This document shows, piece by piece, positions 1 through 11,887 of a stretch of 64,000 nt of DNA. Under the pieces are notes generated by a model that was not told the origin of the DNA, ran no database searches, and saw only the letters and a list, made by a program, of their open reading frames with translations. The translations under genes were made by a program, and so were the position numbers. The stretch covers positions 11,532,001 to 11,596,000 of the forward strand of contig NC_135251.1 in the NCBI RefSeq assembly GCF_964204865.1. Reading direction: 5' to 3'. Positions within the stretch are counted from its first letter, which is position 1, and every line of letters begins with the position of its first letter. Source of the stretch: Styela clava. Taxonomy: Eukaryota; Chordata; Ascidiacea; Stolidobranchia; Styelidae.

Positions 1-301
1 ATTTCAATATCTCCACATGAATGTACAAATACTCATAAATCAATTCAAGTTGCATGAAGTTTTACACACATGTTATTTCTTCTCACTGCTACACATAGAA
101 TGTCTCTTTATTATTTGTAGTACTGTAATATTTCGTGTGACTGTGGACTTGTGGAGTGCTAAGAAATTTTGAAAATGGAATAGTTACCTATTTCTATTTG
201 ATCAGGAGCACCTGCTGTTACATCCTGTTAAATGTTTTAACTTCATAATCTTATTCACCAACTGAATGTTATCGTTGTTACAGGGTATTTATGTAGTGGA
301 T

Positions 302-844
302 ATGAAACAAATAGCTAGATTGTGTGGGTATGCTGCGGCTGCGTTCTGTAGCGGTCAGTACATGTGGAAAAACATTGTGTCTGTGCACAAAGTCCAGGGT
401 CAGTCTATGTATCCTGTACTCAATGAACAGCGAATGAAATCTGATTGGGTTATTATCAATGAAACGATTGCAAATCACCTGGATAAACTACAGAGAGGGG
501 ATGTAGTTGTATTTCGGAGTATGAGAAACCCAGCCGAATATCATATTAAAAGGATTGTAGCATTGGAAGGTGACACTGTAAAGACATTGGGATATAAAAA
601 TGAATTGGTCAAAGTCCCAACAGGCCACTGTTGGGTGGAAGGAGATAACCATGCAATCAGTGAGGACAGTAATAAGATTGGTCCAATACCAATGGGACTT
701 ATAACAGCCAGAGCAAGTTATATCTTGTTTCCTCATTTTAGAAAAATTCGACCAAAATTTGTTCATGATCGTGTCTCTGTCAATCCTAATGTTGAAAAGG
801 ATGTTTTGAGATATTTAAATGATTTACCGTCGGTAATTTTATGA
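302..844 (+). CDS. IMMP2L: Mitochondrial inner membrane protease subunit 2-like
   Basis: A 180-residue type I signal peptidase-like protein, expected in the inner mitochondrial membrane where it cleaves sorting signals of intermembrane-space proteins. The serine/lysine dyad is visible: Ser35 in the motif GQSMYP and Lys83 in HIKRIVALEGD, with the same spacing as the human Ser43/Lys91 pair. Residues near 100-140 (KVPTGHCWVEGD, then DSNKIGPIPMGL) match IMMP2L better than IMMP1L. A hydrophobic N-terminal stretch near residues 5-22 can serve as the membrane anchor. An acceptor (ttacag) ends at 283, so this exon probably joins a 5' exon outside the window. ATG 302 is the first Met after it, but a start in the missing exon cannot be excluded. 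No intron interrupts the rest. It converges on the ARRDC1-like gene. Confidence 0.85.
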   Translation: MKQIARLCGYAAAAFCSGQYMWKNIVSVHKVQGQSMYPVLNEQRMKSDWVIINETIANHLDKLQRGDVVVFRSMRNPAEYHIKRIVALEGDTVKTLGYKNELVKVPTGHCWVEGDNHAISEDSNKIGPIPMGLITARASYILFPHFRKIRPKFVHDRVSVNPNVEKDVLRYLNDLPSVIL

Positions 845-1157
845 ACACACTGTGCGACTACTCGAAGGCTGTGGCCTATGTTACTATTTCCCTAAACCAA
901 CTTTCTTGATTATAAGGAGCATTGCGTTACAGATTTTTTTGTTTTTTAGAGTCAATTTTTTGCTTCAAATATTGTGCGTTTTACTATAGACTGGAAAATG
1001 ACTGTGGCCATTAGAGCATAAATTGGTGAAATATAAGAATGCTCGACAGTTATTCAAGCCATGTTCACGTTCTTTGATAGGAAATTTAAAATTATTTCTG
1101 ATACCTTACTTGTGTAGTATCGAATTCAAGGTGCTAAACCATATTTTCTTATTTGCC

Positions 1158-1163
1158 AATAAA
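1158..1163 (+). terminator. Polyadenylation signal AATAAA for IMMP2L
   Basis: AATAAA lies 314 bp after the IMMP2L stop codon and is followed by a TG/T-rich stretch. It is the first canonical signal downstream, so the 3' UTR probably ends near 1180. Confidence 0.5.
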
Positions 1164-1179
1164 GTCTTGTACTGTATCT

Positions 1180-3290
1180 ATTATTATACATTTGGGTTCA
1201 TTGATGTTTCACTATACAGCAGTACCCAGATTCTCATGCTTGTTTCTAGATGTGTATGCCTTTTGTCCAGCCATTATACAAGCTAATCGTTTGAGCCTAT
1301 GGTTCATGAACCTTGCGATCGGACCATCCAACTTCTTGTATTTAACTATGCACCAAGTGAATTATTCATCTAAACTAAATCTACAGTTTCAGAAGACCAG
1401 TAGTTCAGTCATACAGCCTGAAAAGTTGACACATCAGAGCATATATATTTTAAACCCAGAAAATTAAAAATCATGGCTGTGCCTGTAATGCATTTAGGTG
1501 TATTATTTATCAACACTAATCGGTAACAATTCACTGTAGCGATTGAAGCAGTTTGGGTTAAATAAGGTAGATGGGAAACAAAGAACGAGCGCTCTATTTT
1601 ATCGGTCCGGAAATGAACGAAAAACATCTATTTGATTCAAGAGTCTTGCTGTAGGCTAACTAACACAAACGTATTTCTGTATCGTTCCGTCAGACTTCTT
1701 CAGACAAGCATTTTTCAACTATCAACTGATAGTAACATCTGGAACTGTGTGGTTATGCAACCAACCCTTTGTGGCTAGAACAGAACCCCTATGAAAATTT
1801 AGGAGGCTCGGGGAAACCCCTGTACAAAATAATTTGTCTGAACCTAACTAATATTGACAAAACAGAATGAATGATCTCTAAATGTGTATGTATATGGCAA
1901 GTTTATTAATAGTGTCATATATTAAAAGATACTCAGATTTGCATTCTGGACACAGTATGGTCAACCAAAACCACTTATCTAGAAATACTGCAACTTGTTT
2001 TACGTAAGACGCAAGTCTTGAAAATAAGAACAAAGAGCCCTGTCTACCTGCAATTTATTAAACAAGTCCACATATTCGTCTAGCTGGCTTTCCTGAACAT
2101 TTTCAATCATCTGTTCAACAAATCTATACATTTAGTTTATTACAAGAAAGAATGCAGGAGTAAAGATCAGTAAATATGACATATATTGCTATAATAAGTG
2201 ATGAAGGGCAAGAAATATTAATAAGGAATGATTACAAGCGTGTACTAACTGGAATTAAGTGAAGGCACCTAAAAGAGATAAATGTTTTGGTCAATCTGAT
2301 AGTGGAATAAAAAAGCCTTTTTTGCTGTTATAGGAACCGGTAGTTGTGTTCAATCCTCGTTAAAATATAGATGTTTTTGCAATGACAATTTTTACATGTC
2401 AAATCGATCTACTAGAAACTTGAAAGAAATGAACTATATACAGTTTCAAACTACTAAAAATACAGAGGTGAAAAGAAATAACCTAGGCAAAAATCACAAT
2501 CTCAAATATTGTAAGCAGGAAGACTACAAACCATCTCCAACAGCAGTGGTTTTCAATTTTTTTGATGGAGATTGTTTAATTACCCTTTGCTTGAATTGTA
2601 TAAATATACATAAATGCAAGTCTAATACTGGCAAAATAAAGAGCTTTGATGTGTAGCATAATAAGTATTTGATGTTACAGACTCGAATATACTACTTCCG
2701 AATTTGAATGGAAACTGGCAACTCCAGTTTTAAACCACTGCTCTGCAGAGTACAACCTTGTCCGACATTTACATTGAATCAATTATGGTATAATTCTACT
2801 CCCATTGGTCAAAACATCTGGTTCGGGCGTACCAGTCCCCTCATCAAACTGTGTTAATCAATAAGACTAAAAGTCCAATCATAAATCTACACTGTAACAT
2901 TAATCTCTATGAAGGTAAACAGCAGCGATTAAAGAAGAATTCATTCATTTAGGTGAAGAAACTGGAAGTAGAAAATGTAAAAAACAAGCAAAAATATTGC
3001 GAAAAATACTTGAAACAAATTCATTATAACATAATTCAACAGGCAACACCACAACTTAGCAGCAATACCTTGCTCATCAAACAAAAATTAGAACATTGCA
3101 GTAAAAGCTATGACAGATCAACATGATTATAGAAAAAAAAATTTATAATTCAGTATAATACAATAGAAAAGTTAGTTGGGCATTACAAAAAGCTAAAACA
3201 GCACATCAAACCACTATTACACCAAGAAAATGATAAAACTCGAGAGGATGTATCTGACTGTAATAAACACATTGGTTGGACATCACTCCT
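1180..3290. other. Intergenic stretch between convergent genes, no gene seen
   Basis: This stretch separates the 3' ends of IMMP2L (+) and the ARRDC1-like gene (-). The reading frames here are short (at most 104 codons), AT-rich, and show no family resemblance or splice-linked continuity. The 3' UTR of the ARRDC1-like transcript may extend into the right-hand part. Confidence 0.5.
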
Positions 3291-3553
3291 GCTGGTATCT
3301 GTGGGCCACCCTCTATTGTCGTTTAACATAACGTCACTTAAACGTGCGAATACCCCGACAGTGGAGCCTGTAGTGTCAACCTTAATTAGATCGACTAAAC
3401 AAATGGGGCGTTAACGATGTGACACGTTTTGACGGCCCCATCTGTTCAGTCGATCTAATTAAGGTTGACACTAAAGGCTCCACTGTCGCGGTATTCGCAC
3501 GTTTAAGTGACGTTATATTAAACGACAATAGAGGGTGGCCCACTGATACCAGC
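3291..3553. repeat. Long near-perfect inverted repeat (fold-back MITE)
   Basis: Two arms of about 118 bp pair with only scattered mismatches around a spacer of roughly 25 bp. The left arm begins GCTGGTATCTGTGGGCCACC and the right arm ends with its complement, GGTGGCCCACTGATACCAGC. The direct repeat cactcc sits at both outer edges (3284-3289 and 3553-3558) and may be a target-site duplication. No coding capacity is visible. It lies about 170 bp beyond the stop of the minus-strand ARRDC1-like gene, so it may be transcribed as a hairpin in that 3' UTR. The transposon superfamily is not identified. Confidence 0.8.
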
Positions 3554-3724
3554 ACTCCAATCTAGAGCAGTGCATGTGACACTAAAATTGTTCCACTACA
3601 GCGGTGTGGCCTCTATGGTTATATAAAGCAATCCTCCAGAGCCAGATGTCACGTATTTACATCCCACTACAACACAGAGGTATATATATCAGTTGATATA
3701 TCGCCAATCAATTTCCGCAGAGCT

Positions 3725-6700
3725 CTAGTTCACAGCCAAAGGTGCTGTTGCAGTAGTAGTTTGACTGAAATCAAAAAATGCATACTGCGGAGTGAAGCTA
3801 GTATCAGGTGTTCTGACATCTTCTTCATTAATCTCAGATGTTTCCAGATCATCGTCAACCAAAGCAGCTCCCCCTGTCACTGCTTCTTCATAGCTTGGCA
3901 ATGGCACAGATGCAAAAGCACCTGGAAAAAGATTATCATACACTTAAACAATATATACCCTGATTTTCAATATGGTTCCTAATTTCATTTTGTTGCAAAA
4001 TTTTCCACTGGGAAATTACTGACACTAATATCAATGATGCACAACACAAACTTCCCTATTTGTTTCCTTAGTAACCAATCAGCAATAAGTTGACAGAAAA
4101 ATTTATTTCAATGACCAATCAGCAACAAACCTGATAGAATAATTGAAATTAGTGCATCTATTCAACACTTTCTCATTCGGACAGAATTTCAAGCATAGTT
4201 GCAAACATTCGCTCGTTTTCATAGTTTTGCTATCTGGCATTTTCTAGTAGGGTTTCCGAAATTCTATTACACATAATAGATCACATTACTCAAGGGTCAT
4301 TTCGTCTTCCGAGGGGAGTAGATTAGCAAAAAATTGGCTATAAAGTTGTCTGAATATTTTGTGATCAAAGTGATGGTTATTAACATGCACACCATCTTGT
4401 AATAATGATAATGTATGGAAAGAATTTCAAATATTGACAAAAACTTTCACACAGTGTGTTTTCAACACAAATTTGAATTACGAACTTTTATTCCAGACGT
4501 ATACTAGACAAAATAATATAGCTCTTAAAACACTGGTTTATGCCATCTTCAATTTTAAAATCTTCTGCCTAATCAATTTACACTGCAAATTGCATCTTAC
4601 TGTCTCCTGGATCATAAGCAGGTGGAGGTGCGCTCGGCTCAACAGAAAATTCCAAGGGTGGAGCAGTTGCTACTGCTTGAGGTGCAGAATATGATACTGC
4701 AGGCGGGGGTGGTCTAAGTGGAGGTGATGTCATCAACGGAACACTACCTATTGTTAGATAGTTGCTACGACCAGATATTTCTGATCCACCCACGCCACCC
4801 GGAACAATCATCACAACCTGAAATGAAATTTACTTTACTAAAAACTAGACGATTTAATTTAAAAATTATGTGTTTGTTACATTTCAGCCACAAGAAAAAG
4901 TGTATGTAAAATGAATTACTTTTGTGAATTAGATTTAGACTCGAGCACAGTCTATGAATGTAATTCACTTTATTAAAGTCGGTTGCTACAACAATTGGTT
5001 TTAATTTTCATATTACACTACAATATTAAAATAATGTAGAAATGTATCACAAAAAACATATTTAAATATTTAAATCCTAGTACTCCTAGAGATGAGAATG
5101 TTTTTATCAAACTATTTTGTCTGCTTTATATAAACATACCGTAAATGCGCGTTTTACCGCCCGATCTTGAACAAGGGCCCGTTTGAATAGCCGCCCGTGT
5201 GAACAGAACATAAAAATAAATATGGGCCGGTGCTTGAATACACGCCCGATGTAAAAGCTGATATTTCAGTGGTAGAAAACAATAGGAAATAAGAAGCGCT
5301 TTTGTCACAACGCTCTTGAATTTTAAGCGCTGGTAGATAACACTCACGCCTTAGGCGTCCAATTACAAACCAGATAGCATTTGTTTTAAAAATAACAAGC
5401 GCCCGTGCTTGAATAAGGGCCGGTTTGAATAAGGGCCTGGTTAGTGAGTTTGGGTAAAAAAATATGGGTCTGGACTACAAAACGAGCAAATACGGTATGT
5501 CAAATTAATCTGCTTCAAATTTAATAATAACCGCGAGAAGGTTTAAGTATTTATAGATAAAATTTTCTTTTTCCAAAAACATTCATGTGACAATGTGATA
5601 CTTGGTTTAACCTAAAACAAGAAACTCTGGTTCACCTTCAAATAATATTGCACATCAATAACTGAGCAATTTCTTAAACCAGACGGAATCAATGGTGGGA
5701 TTTGCATCAGCTGTTTATTCTGCCAATTCTCCGCACCATCGCCCCCAATGGCAGATGACATAGTCCATGTTGAAACAGCCTTTGACATTTCATGTGTAAT
5801 AATGGCAGAATTGGGAGCTGAATTTTTTAATCTCCCAAAGAATGTAACCAACTGCCATAGCTCCACCTTTAATGATTTTATAGGTCGTGACCTGTGAAAT
5901 GAAAATGCATCTCAAAATATATTTGTAGTTTTATGGCCAATGGTTGGGGGAATTGGAGCCAACAAGCCACTGTGCTTTTGAACCATCACCAATATCCTGC
6001 TTACAATTATGAGCATAAAATATACAATATCAATGAATACTAAATTGCAAAACTTTATTCCAAAATCAGACACTTTATGTAATTTAACTGAAACCTACTG
6101 CATTATAATAATAATTTTTTCTATGAATCAAAAAAATTGCAATTTCGCCAAAATCTAAGATTGCATTGCAGATCTAAGACATTGCAACAAACAGCCAACT
6201 ACTGCTATACCAAATTTGAAAGATTTTACCCTTTCTAAACCTGATAGAAGCACTTTACAGTAAAATTTGTACTGTATAAACTTGCATATGAAGATGTTAA
6301 ATACTTTTTTTATTTCTATTTAATATAAATGTAATGGAGAGTGGAGACGTTGTACATATTAATAACTTTTCAGAAAAGTTATGTATAAACTCAACAAATA
6401 TAAATCAAAGCAATCTCACAATGTCCAATTTTTTTCAATAAATAAGTCATATTTATATTTACATATCGCCAGTATAATACCATTTTCTAGTTTCACTACT
6501 TTGAAAAGCCATACCATTGCATCGGTGATATTTTACCTATCCTATGGAAGTGTTTGTACAATGTTATTCACCAACCTCCCATTTACAATGATTCCATTCG
6601 CCTTTATGAATTCACCGGCAACATATCCTGTTTTTTCAGTAGCTATATCAACAGTAACTGCACCCTTTTTCCACCAACACATTCCACTTGCTTTCTTTTC

Positions 6701-9700
6701 GCAATGTATTCTTAGTGGAGTCTAAATTTGAAATAAAGCATATTAACTATATTGCTATCATATGAAAGTACCTTCGTTAATAAATATCATTTATAGTTGG
6801 ATGTGATGGTCCATTACTCAAAGTGTTGGACTCAAATCTCCTGCCCACCACCTCACTCAGGATGTCAGGGTAAATGTAAAACCCCATATCTATCTGTGGC
6901 TGTTTGTGCTAAAATTAGCAACCTGGAGACATTCAGAAAACAACAGGGGTTTTTGGCATTACCATATTTCCGGATGCGTTAGCGGCTTGATTGAGTGCCT
7001 GAACAAATTTGAGTAAAGCAAGGTCATGCGTATCGACTCAGAAATATAGGAGATTGGTCTTTGATGAAGGTACAAGCGACCAGAGTGATTAAAACTATAA
7101 ATGATTTATAGTAAATCATTATATTGCAGAATTTCAAGGTCATAGTCTTACATGGTCAAAATATAAAAACATTATTCGGTATAATTGGTAACTTAGATCT
7201 TAGAAGTTCTTAGAATTTGTGTCATTATTAAATGAGAGACTTTAGGATATTAACATAGTGCTCATACTCATCAAATAACATACGCCAGAGTTTACAGCCT
7301 TAATAATAGCTTATGTCTATATGTTGATCAGTTACAAACTAACGACTGAGTAAATGTAAATATGAGCACAATGATTAATAATAAATATTGTCAGTTGTCA
7401 CATTCGTCGAGATTATTCTTATTAAGATACCACATAGTGTATTCAAGTTGGACCAGCTTGTAATATCAGCCCATCAAATAATGATTAGTTTATAGAATCT
7501 GAAACTTATTTCATTTTTTTAAGATAATTTTTCCACTTTAAATAATCCAAACGTCATAATGAGCATTTCGCATCTCCCATCACTTACAATACCATTATGA
7601 ATTACATTTTTACGCTCTGTATGTGCAGTTTATATTTTCAATATGATGAACTAATGATTACTACCGGCTGCTTTATCTTTAATTTTGAAGCAATATTTTT
7701 TCCTTATCTGACTTCAGTGAAGAATTGGCAAATCGAATCACAGATACAAAAACATTGATCAAAATTCGAGTTTACTATTTTTGAATGCAAAAATCGGAAT
7801 TGCTCAGTACCCCTGGCAAACTTTATTTCGCATTTTTATACGTCTTACAAATCATCGATATACAAAATTTGATTGAACAATACAAAATTGTCTAAGAATT
7901 TAGTCTCCAAAATATAGCAAATCTAAACATAACAAGTTCCAACTTCTGCTGATCATGAGTTCGTGGTGGTTAATAAGTATTCGCTCAAGGCCACATTGCT
8001 ATCATATAAACAATTGAACTTCCTTCGCATTGACTTAAATTTACTAACCCTTGATGATGGCATATTGTTCAAATCAACAGTATCCAATACTGTGAATGCT
8101 GATAAACATTTGTCTCGTGATGATAATATTCCAGGATATTCAACAACTGCTTTAATACTGTATCGTACATGCCCATAATTTCCTATAAAATATAGAAATG
8201 AAAGAGTGGTTGATACCTATTTCGCTTCAATTAACATTATTATATGAACATAGGAACGAAAGCCTGAAAACAGAATATGACTAAAAAAGGAATCCTAAAC
8301 CTAAAACTATACTGATTATATATTCCATTAAGTTAATGCTGTATATATTTGTGATTGGTGACTTGGTGTGTACATATTCTGTGGACCAGACAATAACAAT
8401 GCCTCGCTCAGAACAAATATTTACTATGTGTGACTTACTTTTATAGCAGTGCCAAAAATATTTGGTTGAAAGCAAGGTGATAAAATTAAAGCTTGTTAAC
8501 ATTTAAAGTTTCAAATGGTTTTGCAATTTTCAAGAGCAGAACATAATGAAAATGTATGATATCAACATTATGTACCTAGTTTGTGTGAATGGGATATGAC
8601 TTATTAATATCATTATTCATACCTTCAAAAGACGTTGGCAAAGCTTGCTTCAGCTGAAATTGAAACGGGTACCTGTGCTGACCAGCCTGAATATCATGAT
8701 CTGAACCTGTAAATACAAATGGAGTCTTTCATCTGTGACTTAAAGTTATAATATTTATTTCTAGTTTAAACATCAGTACTGAATCATGTTGTGTCAGGTA
8801 TTACAGAGAATACATAAATTCTTTAATTAGAATCCTATTAACAGCCAGCAGTCTAACGCAAAACCAGCGATGACAATGGCCTTTTTAAAATTTAAGTAAT
8901 TCCTATAGATATTGATTTATTCAAAAGTCATGAAACGTCACTAAAATTGGAACACAGTGTCTGATATTCCAAGAAATATTTTATTTCATCCATCACAAAG
9001 TACGGTAATTCAAAGATAATTAGAATCATGTATATTTAATTTCAGCTATTAATACTAAAAACTGTGAAATCCAAATTTGTGAAGTATAATTCTCTTCAAA
9101 CATGGCATGGTACATGGCTATCAGGTAACTTCAATTTGATCATGGAGATTGTTAAAAAACATCACCTTATTGAAAAAGGCAAACAACTTAGCAAAATATG
9201 AGAAAGGTAACGAGGTTCTCACATTACTAAACTTATGGGAAAAACCTGTCAGACCCTTCAATAATATTTACTTTATGGTAAAAAAAAATGGTGAAAAAAA
9301 ATTCGACGGTTCTTACCTGCAAACACATCAAATGTAAAATGAAAATATTTCTCTTGATTTCTGAGTTGTTTGCCATCAGGAGTCTTCAATTTTATGATTG
9401 ATTCTCCGACAGCATTGACTTTAATTTCTAGAAAAATTTTATCAGGTACTGTGAATAATATATAAAAAAGTATGCACTGAGTGGAACAAAAAAATTTGAA
9501 ATAGATCAATAAAAAATAAATTATGGAAGTCTTTTCCTCAAGATAATAATGAATATATATGAAGTTATTTACAATTCCATAGTACAAAAAAGATGATAAC
9601 ACATAAGACAAACACACAGGACATAATCTCAAACCTCAGGAGTTGCCAAGACTTCAGATGAAGTTTAAAATGATACATAAAGTACCACACATCTCATTTT

Positions 9701-9954
9701 CTAACAAAACTATAATCAGTGAAGAAAATACAAAGAGGCTATAATAAGATTGTGAGCATCATGATTTCACAGAAAATTCATTTATACAGATCAATCATTA
9801 TACAGAATACAATACATCAACAAAAACAAATCACCTTACTTTTAATTTTCTTTGGTTTTTTAAGTTCCACCTCAACGGCACCCTGCACGTAATCACCAGG
9901 CGCATATACCTTGCGATTATTTAAATATGTTATGGTCAAGCCGTGCTTTCCCAT
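3725..9954 (-). CDS. ARRDC1: Arrestin domain-containing protein 1-like
   Basis: Eight coding exons with GT-AG junctions and consistent phases: 9954-9840, 9427-9317, 8706-8623, 8182-8049, 6721-6576, 5891-5636, 4817-4601, 3921-3725. They give 419 aa, close to human ARRDC1 (433). The N-terminal arrestin fold spans about residues 5-145 (NRKVYAPGDYVQG; PTSFEG at the exon 3/4 join). The C-terminal fold spans about 160-282 and ends with IDVQYYLK. The tail is proline-rich: PSAP at 343-346 runs directly into PPAY at 347-350, and LPSY follows at 362-365. In this family such motifs recruit TSG101/ESCRT-I and NEDD4-type ubiquitin ligases, so the product is probably a plasma-membrane ubiquitination adaptor. 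The start Met aligns with the family start. An acceptor at 9995 suggests a noncoding 5' exon further upstream. The ARRDC1 assignment rests mainly on the PSAP plus PPxY pair; another ARRDC paralogue is possible. Confidence 0.82.
5135..5499. repeat. MITE with CATACCGTA termini in an ARRDC1-like intron
   Basis: A 365-bp element whose ends are inverted repeats: CATACCGTAAATGCGCGTTT on the left, and the complement of CATACCGTATTTGCTCGTTT on the right. Inside, short motifs such as cgcccg, gaataagggcc and ggccggt recur in both halves, as if derived from longer inverted arms. It lies entirely in the intron between exons ending at 4817 and 5636. No transposase frame is visible. Confidence 0.6.
6722..8048 (-). 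other. Large intron of the ARRDC1-like gene
   Basis: This 1.3-kb intron separates the exons ending the N-terminal and starting the C-terminal arrestin folds. No RNA gene or exon is recognised. A stretch near 6797-6985 has a GC content and word content unlike its surroundings and may be an old tRNA-type SINE fragment, but I could not align it convincingly. Confidence 0.4.
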
Positions 9955-9994
9955 ATCTTTGAATGAATTTAATAAATGAACATGACAGTCAATA

Positions 9995-11052
9995 CTGTAA
10001 AATAAAAGACCAGTGAGATTGAGATTATGTGTACTTTCGCAAATGCCTTTTATCTGAATTTTCTATTTCAGTATTCTCTTAACTTCCGAACTATTTCAAA
10101 ACTTAGTCGAAAATGAGTTATTTCCTGTCCCTCCATTTGGCTCAATAAAACAAGCACTCCATGTGTCTCACAAACGAGGGGCGTCTGGGACCACGTCAGA
10201 TACTTCATATGGCGCCATGCTTAACTCAATAATAATCTAAATTTTTCGTGGCTGTCACATGACCAAAATTATCGTTTTTTGCTAAAAACTCTCTAATGCT
10301 ACGGTTAATTTTTTTTTCCTTCAGTAAATCGGATAATTTTTTCCCAAGGAATTCAATGATGCTGTCATTCAGTCATTGATGGTTTTAATCAATATATCCA
10401 TCTTTAGAGATGACAAAAACAAATAATTTACTATTCCAATCATATCTGCATATACTAGTGAAATATTTTCAGGCCTATTCAAAAACATTTTTTAGAATAG
10501 TCTATATAATATTTTTCAGAATATAGAGATCAGGCATTGTCAATTGCTCAACGTCTGAGACTAACAATTTCTTGAATAAATTCCAACTTATTTTGTATAT
10601 CAAAAATACACTGTAGGCTATATAGAAATACAGAAATAAAAGACAGAAATTTTTAATAATGCTGCTCAAAGAAGTGTCGTTCTTCCGACGATTCGCGACG
10701 AACAAACACTAAAACAGGATATGCGTATAGCCTATTTTCATACAAAATTCATATTACAGTATTAAAATATTTTCTACTGGCAATTCATCACCTAATAGCT
10801 CCAGGTACAGAAGTAACACGATTACATTCAAAAACACTTGTAACTGTGGAAATTAATGGCAATTTTCCAAGCAGCCACTTCAGATGATAATAAAATCTCA
10901 TGCAGTGATCGCTGAGAAGTGGGAATTTGATGAATCATCTTCAAATTAATTAATATTTACATCAAATTTATTTCAATTTGAACTTTTTGAATCCATAATC
11001 CCCCATCAAGTTGGGCATTTCTCCTAACCCAGTAACCATAGAACAATTCGTT
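9995..11052. other. Left part of the ARRDC1/MEIOB divergent gap
   Basis: It holds no recognisable exon, although a noncoding first exon of the ARRDC1-like gene is expected here because exon 9954-9840 is preceded by a good acceptor at 9995-10000. The sequence is AT-rich; the short reading frames (for example 10502-10705 on -) look random. Confidence 0.4.
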
Positions 11053-11508
11053 GGGTCTGGTATAGTTTAGTACCACATCCACTTCTAGTTGGCCTGGCTC
11101 AACATTTATTGCATATGTCAATCCTAACCCCCACCTGAATACGTCACCAAAAAATTACGTCATTCCGACGTCACAGTGGCGTAATAAGGCTCACCGAAGT
11201 ATGCGGATGGTCGTCCAAAACGCGCCCCAAATCGAGCAAGCTATTTCTCTCGTTTTCTCATCGCAACGATCACGATACTGCGATAGGAGAGAGATCGCCG
11301 GCTTTAGCAAGTTCTTATCAGCGGCGCAGATGCCATTTCGGGCGATCATAATTATACTTTGGCAATCCCTATGACGTGATGGTGACGTGGTAGTGACGCA
11401 ATTTTTGGATGGCATAGTCAGGTGAGGGTTAAGAATAACATATGCAAAAATCGTTATGCTACGCCCACTGGAAGTACGGTACTTGTGGTACTAAACTATA
11501 CTAGACCC
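11053..11508. repeat. Long-TIR MITE rich in TGACGT half-sites, copy 1
   Basis: A 456-bp element with imperfect terminal inverted repeats of about 100 bp. The left end gggtctggtatagtttagta pairs with tactaaactatactagaccc at the right, and inner arms (acttctagttgg and gcatatgt) also pair. The core carries many ACGTCA/TGACGT words (about 11137-11176 and 11371-11399). A related copy lies at about 22456-22885. No transposase is encoded. It sits in the gap between ARRDC1 and MEIOB. The superfamily is unknown and no clear target-site duplication is seen. Confidence 0.7.
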
Positions 11509-11511
11509 GAA

Positions 11512-11533
11512 TACTCTCTCTCTCTCTCTCTCT
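11512..11533. repeat. TC dinucleotide microsatellite
   Basis: About eleven TC units in a row, immediately right of the MITE at 11053-11508. Confidence 0.9.
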
Positions 11534-11801
11534 TGGCGGGACTTAAATGACAAAATTAGCAGAAAGTTGCGCGTACCAGTAAATAGGAAGTATAATATGC
11601 AAAATAGGCCTCATACTGTAAGCTTATGCGTAATATCAGGCTATATCTGTATTCCAGAATCCCTAAAAGCTAGCACGAACGAAAACCACGACCACCAGCA
11701 AGTAATTCAACCTGCTTTGTCATGTCTCATGATTCGATCGGTACTTTTTGGTCGAAGCCACGTGACCATTTGTTGTGACTGTGATGTTTTAATGATCACT
11801 G

Positions 11802-11830
11802 TGACGTCATAATTCTTAGCGCTTACGTAA
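11802..11830 (+). promoter_or_regulatory. CRE palindrome and TTACGTAA site upstream of MEIOB
   Basis: TGACGTCA (11802-11809) is a perfect CRE/ATF-type site and TTACGTAA (11823-11830) is a bZIP-type palindrome, 79 and 58 bp before the MEIOB start codon. CREB/CREM-family factors use CRE sites at germline genes in other animals. A role here is inference. Confidence 0.5.
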
Positions 11831-11887
11831 ACGTCAATCTGGCATTGGCTTGGTTGTCTGCGCCAGCTTCAATGTATTTCTGTAGAG

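Noticed and set aside
1023-1467. Overlapping 87- and 104-codon + strand frames after IMMP2L
   Set aside because: They start within the 3' UTR, cross the polyadenylation signal, and have hydrophobic random-looking composition with no family match.
6381-6725. 114-codon + strand frame
   Set aside because: It is largely antisense to ARRDC1 exon 6721-6576, whose minus-strand reading has clear arrestin similarity and matching splice phases.
11191-11415. 74-codon minus-strand frame with arginine-rich wording
   Set aside because: Lies wholly inside a MITE whose second copy does not preserve the frame.
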